Shown in pieces: positions 54,710 through 63,903 of a DNA stretch of 64,000 nucleotides. The stretch's first letter is position 1. Each line of letters begins with the position of its first letter. The notes under the pieces were generated by a model. The model did not search any database. It was not told the origin of the DNA and saw nothing but the letters and a program-made list of their open reading frames with translations. The translations under genes and the position numbers were made by a program. The DNA is from Candidatus Goldiibacteriota bacterium HGW-Goldbacteria-1 (GTDB lineage Bacteria > Oederibacteriota > PGYV01), in NCBI GenBank assembly GCA_002839855.1, contig PGYV01000004.1:77983-141982 (forward strand). Reading direction: 5' to 3'.

Positions 54710-55996
54710 TTAATTTCTTCCTATGCCCGTATATTCAAAGCCCTGCTTTTTTACTGTTTTAGGGTCATATATGTTTCTTGCGTCAACAATTACGGGTTTT
54801 TTCATCGCCGATTTTATTCTCTTAAGGTCAAGCTCCCTGAATTCGTTCCATTCGGTTAAGACCACAAGGCATTCCGCTTTCTCCGCGGCCTGATACGCGT
54901 CTTTTACAAAAGTCACGTTCTTTAAAACTTTTTTCGCGTTGGGCATTGCCACGGGGTCATACGCCTTTATCCTGCACCCTTTTTCCGAAAGGGACTTTAT
55001 TACATCAAGCGCCACCGCTTCCCTTATGTCATCCGTGTTGGGTTTAAAGGCAATTCCAAGTATGCCAATCGCCCTGCCTTCCACTGTGCCAAGCATTCTC
55101 TTTATTTTATTAAGGACGAGTTTTTTCTGCATTTTGTTTACTTCCATGACCGCATTTAAAATAAGGGGCTCGTAATCCTCGCTGCGGGCTATGTTAATAA
55201 GCGCTGCCACGTCTTTGGGAAAACACGACCCGCCAAAGCCCGCGCCCGCGTTTAAAAACTGCGACCCTATCCTTTTATCAAACCCCATTACTTCCGCCAC
55301 TGTGGAAACATCGGCGCCAACGCGTTCGCAGATATTTGCTATTTCATTTATGAAAGATATCTTGGTGGCAAGGAACGAGTTGGAAGCGTACTTAATCATT
55401 TCCGCGCTTCTTAAATCCGTTACCACTATTTTGCATTTTAAAGGGGCAAAAATCCCGGCAACTTTTTCAGCCGCGTCTTTTTTCTTGGCGCCAATTACCA
55501 CCCTGTCCGGGTTCATAAAATCATGAATAGCGCTGCCTTCCCTTAAAAATTCCGGGCACGATACAACATCGTACCTGCTTTTGCCTTTATAGTTATCCTC
55601 TATGATGCTTTCAACAAGGTCGCCCATTCCGATAGGGACCGTGCTTTTATCAACAATAATCTTGTCATCAGTCATGTTTTTACCAATGCTTTTTGCCACT
55701 TCTTTTACAAACGTAAGGTCTGCTTCGCCGTTATGTTTTGGCGGGGTGCCTACCGCGATAAATATTACTTCCGCGCCTTTCATTCCTTCTTTTATGGACG
55801 TGGTAAATTTAAGCCTTTTCATGTTCCTTTTTACAAGTTCTTCAAGGCCCGGTTCGTATATGGGAAGGATATTTTTCTTAAGGTTTTCAACCTTTTTCTC
55901 ATCCACATCCACGCATGTGACATCGTTTCCAAGGTCGGCAATGCAGGTGCCTGTAACAAGCCCTACATAACCTGTTCCTACCACGCAAATTTTCAT
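54710..55996 (-). CDS. ugd: UDP-glucose 6-dehydrogenase
   Basis: 428 aa from the ATG at 55996 (GGAGG 6 nt upstream; an ATG 4 codons earlier would overlap it). Rossmann motif VVGTGYVGLVTGTCIADLG, VGTPPKHNGEADL, the catalytic Cys in GFGGSCFPKD, and the C-terminal domain GIAFKPNTDDIREAVA. It oxidises UDP-glucose (or UDP-N-acetyl sugar relatives) to the uronic acid for surface polysaccharide. A palindromic operator-like promoter (56039-56073) lies upstream. Confidence 0.94.
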   Translation of the reverse strand: MKICVVGTGYVGLVTGTCIADLGNDVTCVDVDEKKVENLKKNILPIYEPGLEELVKRNMKRLKFTTSIKEGMKGAEVIFIAVGTPPKHNGEADLTFVKEVAKSIGKNMTDDKIIVDKSTVPIGMGDLVESIIEDNYKGKSRYDVVSCPEFLREGSAIHDFMNPDRVVIGAKKKDAAEKVAGIFAPLKCKIVVTDLRSAEMIKYASNSFLATKISFINEIANICERVGADVSTVAEVMGFDKRIGSQFLNAGAGFGGSCFPKDVAALINIARSEDYEPLILNAVMEVNKMQKKLVLNKIKRMLGTVEGRAIGILGIAFKPNTDDIREAVALDVIKSLSEKGCRIKAYDPVAMPNAKKVLKNVTFVKDAYQAAEKAECLVVLTEWNEFRELDLKRIKSAMKKPVIVDARNIYDPKTVKKQGFEYTGIGRN

Positions 55997-56038
55997 CAAA
56001 ACCTCCAATAAATAGTAAAGGACATACGTATAACCTGA

Positions 56039-56073
56039 CCTTATTTTATACCATAAAATAAGGGTATTTACAA
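56039..56073 (-). promoter_or_regulatory. promoter with overlapping perfect palindrome upstream of ugd
   Basis: Minus-strand TTGTAA (56068-56073) and TATAAA (56045-56050) are 17 bp apart. A palindrome with 11-bp arms, CCTTATTTTAT and ATAAAATAAGG around 3 nt (56039-56063), covers the -10 box, the classic position of a repressor site. Confidence 0.6.
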
Positions 56074-56163
56074 GTTTCTAAACTGTGCAAAACAGAGCAT
56101 AAATCCATATTAAAAACATTTAATCTATGTTAATATCTGTAAAACAATTAAAGGGGTTAGGGA

Positions 56164-57489
56164 TTGAAAAAAACTATTTTACTGACGCTTCTGCTTGCCG
56201 TATCTTCATTATTATTGGCGGAGGATTCCGCTAAGCTTTATACATTAGACAACTGGTGGGAAGGCGGTTATACCAAGCGCCTTGCTTTAGGAACAGTTAT
56301 ATATGGCTTTGAAGACGGCAATAACACTTTTGACCTTTATAATATGGGGTTTCCTGCCGCTTTTGTGACACGGACAAAAAAGAATGTTATCTCCCTATCC
56401 GCTAACTACCAGACCTCCCCCGACCCGCTTAGGATGATTTTCGGCAGTGATACAAATTCAATTACTTACTGGTTTGACAAGAATAATATCATTAAAGCTG
56501 ACTGGAGATATAACCGCGAGTACGAACCCGGCAGGTTTCACCCTTCCCCTCATACATATTACTCCTCATATAACGGCACAACTTACACAGTTAATGGTTC
56601 TTCTTCATCCGATGCAAAATATTCAAATATCGGAAGTATTGAATATATATTGAATTTAAATAATTTCAGTTTTGGCATAGGCGCTTCAAACTATTTATAT
56701 TACAGTGAATATGAATATTCAGATTATAGGAATGCAATTTCAGGAACCGGAGAATCATATTTAGATTCCGGAATACATATAGACGAAGACCGGCTTATGA
56801 CTTTTTTGTTTAGTGCTACATCTCAATTTTCTATATTAAACTTATCTTTAAATACCGGTTTTCTGCACGGAGAAACAAAAAAGTTATTAGCTTATCAGGA
56901 TATCATTTCGCACCAAAACTATCATTCCGCACATATTTTCGAACAGATATTTTTTGATTTTGGCGCAGGGATACACGAAGATTCATTTGAGCTTTTATTT
57001 AAAATATCACCGCGAATAACAATATATGAAAAACCAAATGACTATTATGGCCCTACAGATAAACTGCTGGCTGAACTAAAAGCCAGGTGGCGAATGACCG
57101 AATGGCTTAACGTTTACGGCGTATTGGTGCCGGCAGGTTTGACCCTTGGGCTTGAATATACCACTTCTGCTGTTAAAGCCTGTATTGAAATAAACAAAGG
57201 CAACAAATATGCCGGCATAGAAACAGAATTTATTGATAACTTTATACTAAGGTTAGGAGCCGGTAAAACAGAATCAGACTATTATTTAACCAGTCCGTAT
57301 TTTACAGATACCGCAGATTTTTATTCTTCATATGAAGACTTATTTATTACAGGCGGGCTTGGTTTTAAAACCAATAATTTTAAATACGATTTTTCCTGCA
57401 AGTGGACTCCCGTAATTGACACATATAACAACTACAATCTTAAAGATGTATTCATCTTTTCTCTAACAACAAAATTTTTCTGGGATTGA
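56164..57489 (+). CDS. putative outer-membrane beta-barrel protein
   Basis: 441 aa. Starts at TTG with AAGGGG upstream; signal peptide KKTILLTLLLAVSSLLLAE. The mature protein is rich in Tyr, Asn and Ser, with alternating hydrophobic/polar strands (e.g. FSFGIGASNYLYYSEYEY and LELLFKISPRITIYE-like segments) and a C-terminal aromatic end (TTKFFWD), as in outer-membrane barrels. No family recognised. Codon use is more AT-rich (many TTA, AAT, TAT) than in the neighbours, which may indicate acquisition or low expression. Confidence 0.75.
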   Translation: MKKTILLTLLLAVSSLLLAEDSAKLYTLDNWWEGGYTKRLALGTVIYGFEDGNNTFDLYNMGFPAAFVTRTKKNVISLSANYQTSPDPLRMIFGSDTNSITYWFDKNNIIKADWRYNREYEPGRFHPSPHTYYSSYNGTTYTVNGSSSSDAKYSNIGSIEYILNLNNFSFGIGASNYLYYSEYEYSDYRNAISGTGESYLDSGIHIDEDRLMTFLFSATSQFSILNLSLNTGFLHGETKKLLAYQDIISHQNYHSAHIFEQIFFDFGAGIHEDSFELLFKISPRITIYEKPNDYYGPTDKLLAELKARWRMTEWLNVYGVLVPAGLTLGLEYTTSAVKACIEINKGNKYAGIETEFIDNFILRLGAGKTESDYYLTSPYFTDTADFYSSYEDLFITGGLGFKTNNFKYDFSCKWTPVIDTYNNYNLKDVFIFSLTTKFFWD

Positions 57490-57593
57490 TACCGCACAAC
57501 AATCCGGTTCTTCTTCTATAGCGTTTAAATGTACTTTCCACTTTACACTTATTGTGATATCATTTGCCCTGCAAAAAACAACAAGGCGGTAAC

Positions 57594-58448
57594 ATGGACG
57601 GAATTTTACTTTTATACAAAGAAAAAGGGCCCACTTCATTTAAGGCCATAGAGCAGGTTAAAAAACAGTTCAAAATAAATAAAATAGGCCACACCGGCAC
57701 CCTTGACCCGATGGCAGAAGGGCTTCTGGTTGTGCTTCTGGGCAGCGCTACCAAAATAGCGGATTATGTGGATGATACCAAAGAGTATGAAATGCAGATT
57801 CAGTTTGGCGCGGCCACAGACACTGACGACGCCATGGGCAAAGAGATAAATACCCTGCCTGTGCCCGCGGATTTAGCGGATAAAATAAACGCAAAAATAG
57901 CTGATTTTACAGGCAAAATCATGCAGATTCCGCCGGCGTATTCGGCAATAAAAAAAGACGGAAAAAAACTGTACGAACTTGCCCGCGCCGGCAAAGAAGT
58001 AAAACCGGAGCCTAGGGCAGTGGACATATTTTCAATTGAAGTGCTGGAGGTTATTGACACCACCGCGCGCCTTAGGGTGGCGTGTTCTTCAGGCACATAT
58101 ATGAGAAGCCTTGCCCGCGACCTTGCAGAAGCCGTTAATACCTGCGGCCACCTTTCATATTTAAAGCGTACCAGAATAGGAAAATTCAGCAGCGACAACG
58201 CCCTGACATTATCGGCGATTGAAGATTTACAGAAACACATAATTTCCATCAATGACACCCTGTATAACGTAAAAGAAGCCCAGATAAGCGCCCCGGAGCA
58301 ATTAATGTTAAAAAACGGGATAGCGTTAAAGAACCGGTTTGGTTTTAAACCCGGCGAGGTAATCAAAGCCGTATTTGACGGCAAAGTATTGGCAATGTGC
58401 ACGGTTGAAGGCAGTGTATTAAAGATAAACAGAGGAATAGAGATTTAA
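57594..58448 (+). CDS. truB: tRNA pseudouridine(55) synthase TruB
   Basis: 284 aa from ATG 57594 (AAGGCGG 5 nt upstream; an in-frame start 10 codons earlier lacks a site). MDGILLLYKEKGPTSF, the catalytic Asp in GHTGTLDPMAEGLL, GAATDTDDAMG, PPAYSAIKKDGKKLYELAR and CSSGTYMRSLARDLA are canonical TruB motifs. It makes the T-loop pseudouridine in tRNA. Confidence 0.97.
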   Translation: MDGILLLYKEKGPTSFKAIEQVKKQFKINKIGHTGTLDPMAEGLLVVLLGSATKIADYVDDTKEYEMQIQFGAATDTDDAMGKEINTLPVPADLADKINAKIADFTGKIMQIPPAYSAIKKDGKKLYELARAGKEVKPEPRAVDIFSIEVLEVIDTTARLRVACSSGTYMRSLARDLAEAVNTCGHLSYLKRTRIGKFSSDNALTLSAIEDLQKHIISINDTLYNVKEAQISAPEQLMLKNGIALKNRFGFKPGEVIKAVFDGKVLAMCTVEGSVLKINRGIEI

Positions 58449-58471
58449 TATTTTATCCGTAAAATTAAATT

Positions 58472-59299
58472 TTATTCCGTGACGTACGTGGAATAATACT
58501 TTTTCTCCCCGCATTCTATTGCCGGCCTGGCAAACTGCCACTTTCCGTTTATCCCAAGTTCATTGCAGGCAAGTTCAAAATGTTTCATGGCTATTCCAAT
58601 ATCTATTGTCTGCCCGAACTGGAATTTATATTTTGGCGTGTATTCAAGATAAAAATGAAACGCATTATCCGCTTTTATAATTCTCCACGGCTGCTGGTTG
58701 GAAGCCGAAGGGCCTATCCTTACGCATTCAAGCGGCTGTTCAAACCTGCCTGCTGCTTCTTTGTTTAATGACTTTGTAAAATCATCTTCAAAAAACATCA
58801 TGTTCCAGTGGTGACGCGTGTCAGATTTTACAAAGACCCTCATGGCTTTATCTTTCAGGCGCCTTTTTTCCACGGCGTAACCCACAGGCGTTACCGCTAT
58901 CAAATCTTCATTCTCTTTTAAGTTCATCGCGGCGCTGAAACCCGCTTTATCATACGTTACGCCCATCCAGCATGTACCCAATCCTAAAGAAGAGCAAAGC
59001 AGTATCACCTCTTCAAAAATATAACCGACATCCGCAAGCGATTTGTCTTTTTTCTCTGCAGCCGCGGTAATAAATACTTTTGCACCTTCAATTGTCCCGT
59101 ACGTTCCCAGTTTCATCGCCTTTTCAGCATCCACAGCTTCTATATCCACCAGTACCATACGGACTTTCGCGCCAAAAGGGCCTGTTTTATCCCCTTCAAT
59201 TGCTGACCTTAACGCGTTTATCTTTTCCGGTTCTATATCCATATCCTTAAACGTGCGCCACGAAGCCCTGTCTTTTATTATTTGAATCGCGTTCTTCAT
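58472..59299 (-). CDS. nitroreductase-family protein
   Basis: 275 aa, related to the putative TM-nitroreductase family (PF14512). The flavin-binding part starts IIKDRASWRTFKDMDIEPEK and includes a distinctive GPSASNQQPWRII with LELACNELGINGKW. FMN/NAD(P)H-dependent oxidoreductase of unknown substrate. It follows gltX by 13 bp and may be co-transcribed with it. Confidence 0.85.
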   Translation of the reverse strand: MKNAIQIIKDRASWRTFKDMDIEPEKINALRSAIEGDKTGPFGAKVRMVLVDIEAVDAEKAMKLGTYGTIEGAKVFITAAAEKKDKSLADVGYIFEEVILLCSSLGLGTCWMGVTYDKAGFSAAMNLKENEDLIAVTPVGYAVEKRRLKDKAMRVFVKSDTRHHWNMMFFEDDFTKSLNKEAAGRFEQPLECVRIGPSASNQQPWRIIKADNAFHFYLEYTPKYKFQFGQTIDIGIAMKHFELACNELGINGKWQFARPAIECGEKKYYSTYVTE

Positions 59300-59312
59300 A
59301 TATTCTCCCGTT

Positions 59313-60761
59313 TTAAACCATTAACTTTTTAATCCTTTTAATACACCTGTCTTTTCCCACAATCTCTATCAGGTCAAATAATCCCGGCCCCTGCGTGGCG
59401 CCGCTTAACGCGACCCTTATCACATGCATGTACACTTTTGATTTTATGCCCGCAGCTTCCATATCCACCCTTACGCGTTCTTCAACTTTTGGTTTATCTT
59501 CTGTGCCTTCCTCTTCAACTATTTTTAACAACACTTCAAGGACTTTTACTCGCTCTTCCGCGTTTTTTTCCCATACCTTTTGTGCTTCCGGCTGCATTTC
59601 AACATCATCTTTAAAAAAGTATGACGACAGCGCTCCAATTTCGTTTATAAGTTTTAATTTTTCCTGCTGTACCACGACCACTTTTTTCAGATAATCCCTT
59701 TTTGAAACCGCTTCTGCTTCAGTTATGTATCCGTCATTTATTAACTGCGGTATGCAAAGGTCTGTCAGTTCATCAATACTTTTCTTTCTTATGTACATGC
59801 CGTTAATCCACTGAAGTTTCTGGTCGTCAAACATAGCGCCCGCTTTATGCACGCGCGTAAGGTCAAATTCGGATATTAATTCTTCCATTGTCATAATGTC
59901 TTTGCCCGATTCCGGCGACCAGCCCAGAAATGCCAGATAGTTTACCATTGCCTCTTTTAAGTAACCCATCTTTCTGTAGTTTAACACGGCAGTTTCGCCG
60001 TGCCTTTTGGACAGCTTGCTTTTATCCCTGCCCAATATCAGGGGGATGTGCGCGAATTTTGGTACCTGATACCCCAGCGCTTTATACATGTGTATCTGCT
60101 TTGGAGTGTTTGAAAGGTGGTCTTCACCGCGTATGACGTGGGTGATGCCCATGTCCGCGTCGTCCACCACAACCACAAAATTATAAATAGGCATGCCGTC
60201 CGCGCGCAGAATTATCATGTCGTCCAGTACGCTGTTTGCTGTCCTTACGTCTCCCCTTATCATGTCTTCCACTATTACTTCGCCGTCTTTTGGCACTTTT
60301 AACCTTACGGTATATGTTTTGCCGGCAGCTTCATTTGCTTTTACCTGCTCCGGTGTTAAAAGCGCGCATCTGCTGTCGTATTTAAAAGCCCTTTTTTCCG
60401 CTTCGGCTTTTTTTCTTTCAGCATCAAGTTCTTCTTTTGTGCAGAAGCATTTATACGCTTTGCCGTCTGCAATTAATTTTTCAGCGTGCTTGTGATAAAC
60501 ATCAAGCCTTTTAGTCTGGTAATACATGGAATCATCCGCGCTTTTTCCGGGGCCCTCGTCCCAGTCCAGGCCAAGCCATTTTAACGAATCAAGTATTTCC
60601 TGTTCCGACTCTTTTGTGGAACGTTCTTTATCGGTATCTTCTATTCTTAATACAAACACGCCTCCCTGCCTTTTGGCAAAAAGGTAATTAAATAACGCGG
60701 TCCTTGCACCGCCTATGTGAAGGTATCCTGTGGGGCTTGGCGCAAAACGTACTTTAATCAT
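59313..60761 (-). CDS. gltX: glutamyl-tRNA synthetase
   Basis: 482 aa class I synthetase. The HIGH motif is HIGGARTALFNY after VRFAPSPTGYL, the KMSKS motif is SKLSKRHG, and the anticodon-binding C-terminal domain is complete. A zinc-type Cys pair CFCTKEE lies at about residue 107. Charges tRNA-Glu (non-discriminating activity cannot be excluded). The start has GGAG-type purines upstream. Confidence 0.97.
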   Translation of the reverse strand: MIKVRFAPSPTGYLHIGGARTALFNYLFAKRQGGVFVLRIEDTDKERSTKESEQEILDSLKWLGLDWDEGPGKSADDSMYYQTKRLDVYHKHAEKLIADGKAYKCFCTKEELDAERKKAEAEKRAFKYDSRCALLTPEQVKANEAAGKTYTVRLKVPKDGEVIVEDMIRGDVRTANSVLDDMIILRADGMPIYNFVVVVDDADMGITHVIRGEDHLSNTPKQIHMYKALGYQVPKFAHIPLILGRDKSKLSKRHGETAVLNYRKMGYLKEAMVNYLAFLGWSPESGKDIMTMEELISEFDLTRVHKAGAMFDDQKLQWINGMYIRKKSIDELTDLCIPQLINDGYITEAEAVSKRDYLKKVVVVQQEKLKLINEIGALSSYFFKDDVEMQPEAQKVWEKNAEERVKVLEVLLKIVEEEGTEDKPKVEERVRVDMEAAGIKSKVYMHVIRVALSGATQGPGLFDLIEIVGKDRCIKRIKKLMV

Positions 60762-60842
60762 ATTGTTTCTCCTTTTTAAAAAATAGCACCTTAACAGTTT
60801 AAGCAGTTAAGCTATAGCGGCGGCAAACCGCAGCATTTTACA

Positions 60843-60871
60843 AATAAAAACAGCCGGCTTATATCGCCGGC
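60843..60871 (-). terminator. rho-independent terminator after the bactofilin gene
   Basis: On the minus strand GCCGGC, a 7-nt loop and GCCGGC are followed by TGTTTTTATTTG (60843-60851). Confidence 0.8.
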
Positions 60872-60898
60872 CGCATATTTTTAATAATTAACCGTTTT

Positions 60899-61240
60899 TT
60901 ATTTCTGCGCCGCAGATTCCATTTCGCAGCTGCCTTCAAATATTACGCCTTCTGCCATTACTATCCTTGGAGTTTTAATGTCGCCGTAAAGTTTTCCGGT
61001 GTGCAGAAGTTCAAGTTTGACAGTGGCAATGACGTCGCCCGTCACTTTTCCGGCGATTACGGCAAACTTTACTTCCACATCGCCTTTTATCACAGCGTTT
61101 TCGCCTATTATAACACCGGCATCGGTTGTGACATTGCCTTCCACTTTGCCGTCTATGCGTATTGTGCCTTTGGCATTTACATTGCCTTTTACTTCACAAT
61201 CCCTGGCAATAATAGTGGCCACATTTGATGATGAAAACAT
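60899..61240 (-). CDS. bactofilin
   Basis: 113 aa. A polymer-forming beta-helical cytoskeletal protein: IARDCEVKGNVNAKGTIRID, GKVEGNVTTDAGVIIG, KGDVEVKFAVIAGKVTGDV and LHTGKLYGDIKTPRIVM follow the bactofilin repeat. It is 10 bp downstream of an M23 peptidase gene; such pairs localise cell-wall hydrolysis and shape cells in several phyla. AAGGCGG precedes the ATG. Confidence 0.94.
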   Translation of the reverse strand: MFSSSNVATIIARDCEVKGNVNAKGTIRIDGKVEGNVTTDAGVIIGENAVIKGDVEVKFAVIAGKVTGDVIATVKLELLHTGKLYGDIKTPRIVMAEGVIFEGSCEMESAAQK

Positions 61241-61250
61241 TTTGTCCGCC

Positions 61251-62174
61251 TTATTTATTAAGCGCCACTTCTTCGCGCATGTATTTTACAGGATTTACCG
61301 CAACTCCGTTAAGCCTTACTTCATAATGCAGATGCGGCGCGGTTGACCTTCCGGTATTTCCCACGTATCCAAGTATCTGCCCTTTTTTAATGTGCTGCCC
61401 GTTTGTCACAACAAAATTTCTCATGTGCCCAAAACGGGTGGTATATCCATTTGCGTGATTTATAAGTACCATATTGCCGTAGCCGCGTTCAAAACCTGCC
61501 GCCACCACAACGCCGTCTGCCTGCGCTTTAATAGGCGTGCCTTCATCATTTGCTATGTCCACGCCCTCGTGAAATGTAAGGGCGCCGGTGAACGGATCCA
61601 TCCTTGAACCAAAACCGGCGGTTATCCAGCCCTTAACAGGCCATCCCGAAGGCACAGCTGTCATCCTTGCCCTCTGTTCTGTAATATATTTTATTATCTG
61701 CTGGTAGCTTTGCTCTGACTTACGCGACTCTTCGTCTATATATTTGGCGGCAAGCGCAAATGAATCTGTCTCTATGCTGCTATCCCTGTCTTTAATGTGT
61801 TTTTGAAGCATCTGCGAATCAATATTTGTGGGGCCGCCAAAACCTGTGTATTTAATTATGCCTTCCCTGCTTTTCAGCTTAAGCATTCCCCTAAGCTGCC
61901 CGTCAAGCTCTGAAATGCGCTTAACAGCTTCCCTGGCTTTTAAAATTTCAGCGGTGAAAACCTTATGTTTCTGATTAAGGTATTTGTTGTACTCAATAGT
62001 GGCCCTGTAATTGGCATGCCTTGATAAGATGAAAGCGGAAACACCTATTCCGGACACCCATAATAATAAAAGCCCGGCGAAAATAATTCCGCTTAATCTG
62101 ATACTTACCACTTTAGAATTGTCGTCGGGAACAAGCATTATTGTCAGATGCTTTTCCCTCTTTTTTAGCTTCAT
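61251..62174 (-). CDS. M23-family (LytM) peptidoglycan endopeptidase
   Basis: 307 aa. A short cytoplasmic start (LTIMLVPDDNSKVVSIRLSG), a membrane helix (about 30-50), a coiled coil (about 60-160) and a C-terminal LytM domain with FHEGVDIANDEGTPI, GYTTRFGHM and the zinc histidine HLHYEVRLNG. It cleaves stem-peptide crosslinks; the adjacent bactofilin probably positions it. Confidence 0.95.
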   Translation of the reverse strand: MKLKKREKHLTIMLVPDDNSKVVSIRLSGIIFAGLLLLWVSGIGVSAFILSRHANYRATIEYNKYLNQKHKVFTAEILKAREAVKRISELDGQLRGMLKLKSREGIIKYTGFGGPTNIDSQMLQKHIKDRDSSIETDSFALAAKYIDEESRKSEQSYQQIIKYITEQRARMTAVPSGWPVKGWITAGFGSRMDPFTGALTFHEGVDIANDEGTPIKAQADGVVVAAGFERGYGNMVLINHANGYTTRFGHMRNFVVTNGQHIKKGQILGYVGNTGRSTAPHLHYEVRLNGVAVNPVKYMREEVALNK

Positions 62175-62243
62175 TACTTACCCCCTGACGGCACCGCGGG
62201 CCCCCGCCCTTGATTAATCCGCCATTCAGCCAAACAGTTTATT

Positions 62244-62540
62244 TTACTTGTTTGCTTCAACAAGTTTTTCTTTTAATTCAGGAGAAATATTTTCAATATC
62301 TTCCATTAATATCTTAACTTTTCCGCCGTCAACTTTTGTGCCTTTAAGGAATGTTAATTTAGCGGCTTTAAGCTTTGTTAAAAGCATATCAGAGTATTTT
62401 CTGGGAGCGTAAATATATACATCCGCACCGTCATCGTTTGGATAAGGTTCAAGTGATACCCTTATAAGTGACCCCGGATAAAGCCTTTTTGCCTCGTTTT
62501 TCAGCCTTTCAGCAATTGCTTCTGCCTGTGTTGCTCCCAT
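62244..62540 (-). CDS. conserved-looking small protein of unknown function
   Basis: 98 aa, mixed alpha/beta, cytoplasmic: AERLKNEAKRLYPGSLIRVS, GADVYIYAPRKYSDMLLTKL, and an acidic/Lys-rich tail ending LKEKLVEANK. AAGGAGG precedes the ATG, and codon use resembles the neighbours, so it is probably real. No domain recognised. It lies 69 bp upstream of the M23 gene and may share its transcript. Confidence 0.75.
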   Translation of the reverse strand: MGATQAEAIAERLKNEAKRLYPGSLIRVSLEPYPNDDGADVYIYAPRKYSDMLLTKLKAAKLTFLKGTKVDGGKVKILMEDIENISPELKEKLVEANK

Positions 62541-62688
62541 TCTAAGCCTCCTTAAAGAATAATTTTAGTTTATACATCTTCCGGTTCAATAAAATTATTA
62601 TAAGTCAATTATATGGCTGTTGTCAATAGGTTATCGTTTACAAAGGCACACATAGGGTTTCTTAATGCAAAACAGAGGTGTTAAAAAC

Positions 62689-62974
62689 AAGTTACAAGTT
62701 ACAAGTTACAAGTTACAGGTTACAAGTAACAAGTTACAGGTTACAAGTTACAAGTTACAGGTTACAAGTGACAGGTTACAAGTGACAGGTTACAAGTTAC
62801 AAGTTACAGGTTACAGGTTACAAGTTACAAGTTACAGGTTACAGGTTACAACTTACAGGTTACAACTTACAGGTTACAACTTACAGCTTACAACTTACAG
62901 CTTACAACTTACAGCTTACAACTTACAGCTTACAACTTACAGCTTACAAGTGACAGCTTACAAGTGACAGGTAA
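62689..62974 (+). repeat. heptanucleotide satellite array A
   Basis: About 41 head-to-tail 7-bp units. The left end is mostly AAGTTAC and AGGTTAC, the middle alternates AGGTTAC with AACTTAC, and the right end alternates AGCTTAC with AACTTAC and then AAGTGAC, giving a 14-bp higher period. Because 7 is not a multiple of 3, all frames stay open and a KLQVTSY-type peptide appears; this is an artefact. Degenerate units continue to about 63010. Confidence 0.95.
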
Positions 62975-63015
62975 ACAATAAAAAAAGTTACAGATTACAA
63001 ATTATAGGTTTGTTT

Positions 63016-63300
63016 CACCTGTAACTTGTAACCTGTAACTTATTACTTGCAGTTTCTCACCTGTAACTTGTAACCTGTAACTTATTACTTGCAATATTTC
63101 ACCTGTAACTTGTAACCTGTAACTTGTTACTTGCAATGTTTCACCTGTAACTTGTAACCTGTAACTTATTACTTGCAATATTTCACCTGTAACTTGTAAC
63201 TTGTAACCTGTAACTTGTTACTTGCAATATTTCACCTGTAACTTGTAACCTGTAACCTGTTACTTTTTATTTGCTACCTGTAACCTGTAACCTGTTACCT
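63016..63300 (-). repeat. heptanucleotide satellite array B, inverted, 42-bp super-repeat
   Basis: The same heptamers on the opposite strand (CTGTAAC, TTGTAAC). CACCTG recurs at 63016, 63058, 63100, 63142, 63184 and 63233, spacing 42, 42, 42, 42 and 49: each super-unit is six heptamers, one is seven. Arrays A and B are inverted to each other, so they can fold into a long hairpin. The stop codon of the LiaF-like gene (63295-63297) lies inside this array. Confidence 0.95.
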
Positions 63301-63822
63301 AATCTCTATCCCGCCAAACACCGCATTGGCTTCAACTTCAATTGCGGGAGAACCTTCTTTATAAGAATCCGTCACATAAATGGTTGTTCCAAAAGCCGCA
63401 GTATTGCCGTTTGGAAGCATTACCCCGCCAAATGCCGCGTTTCCCTTTATTTTGTAGGGTTTTGCCTTGTCAATTTTCACCTTAACCCCGCCAAAAACCG
63501 CGTTAAGTTCAATTCTTGCCCCGCCCGGCTCCACCTTAGTTAAATCAATATTTGATGCCCCAAAGATAGTTGAATACTCGCCGGAAATATTATTTCCTTC
63601 AATAGTGCTTTCAGAAAACATTGTCTCCCTGCCTGTCTGCGATATGCCGCAGCATTTCTTGAAAACTCCCGGAAATAAAATACTTATTCCCACAAAAATT
63701 ACAAAAGCGGCAAACAGAATCCTGAAAAGCGGCAGTATTATACCAAAAGCTTTCAGCATTATACTTATCCCTATAAGTATAAAAAAAACTCCCCAAAACA
63801 GTGACCACACATGCATTTTCAT
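63295..63822 (-). CDS. LiaF-like membrane protein
   Basis: 175 aa from the ATG at 63822 (GGAGG 6 nt upstream). Two transmembrane helices (about 5-25 and 30-50) precede a C-terminal beta-rich domain with repeated VFGG/FGASN-type segments (EYSTIFGASNIDLTKV, ELNAVFGGVKVKI, GNAAFGGVMLP, EANAVFGGIEIR), the pattern of the LiaF/'cell wall-active antibiotics response' C-terminal family. A role in envelope-stress sensing is inferred from that family. No LiaRS-type two-component genes are in the window. Promoter at 63861-63888; its last codons and stop merge with satellite array B. Confidence 0.85.
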   Translation of the reverse strand: MKMHVWSLFWGVFFILIGISIMLKAFGIILPLFRILFAAFVIFVGISILFPGVFKKCCGISQTGRETMFSESTIEGNNISGEYSTIFGASNIDLTKVEPGGARIELNAVFGGVKVKIDKAKPYKIKGNAAFGGVMLPNGNTAAFGTTIYVTDSYKEGSPAIEVEANAVFGGIEIR

Positions 63823-63860
63823 TTTCCTCCTCCACATATTGAATTATTTTACATGCTTTA

Positions 63861-63888
63861 ATTTTATCATCCGTTTCGTGTTTGTCAA
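63861..63888 (-). promoter_or_regulatory. promoter of the LiaF-like gene
   Basis: On the minus strand TTGACA (63883-63888), 16-bp spacer, TAAAAT (63861-63866), about 40 bp before the start. Confidence 0.6.
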
Positions 63889-63903
63889 ATGGAATTAGTA
63901 TCA

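Noticed and set aside
57564-57593. Earlier start for truB
   Set aside because: It would add 10 residues unlike TruB and lacks a ribosome-binding site; the ATG at 57594 has AAGGCGG.
62665-62967. 100-codon frame encoding a KLQVTSY-type repeat peptide
   Set aside because: Automatic product of a stop-free 7-bp repeat; no ribosome-binding site, and similar spurious proteins are common in databases.
63016-63300. Possible CRISPR array (42-bp regular spacing)
   Set aside because: The spacing comes from six 7-bp units; there are no unique spacers, no typical palindromic repeat and no cas genes.
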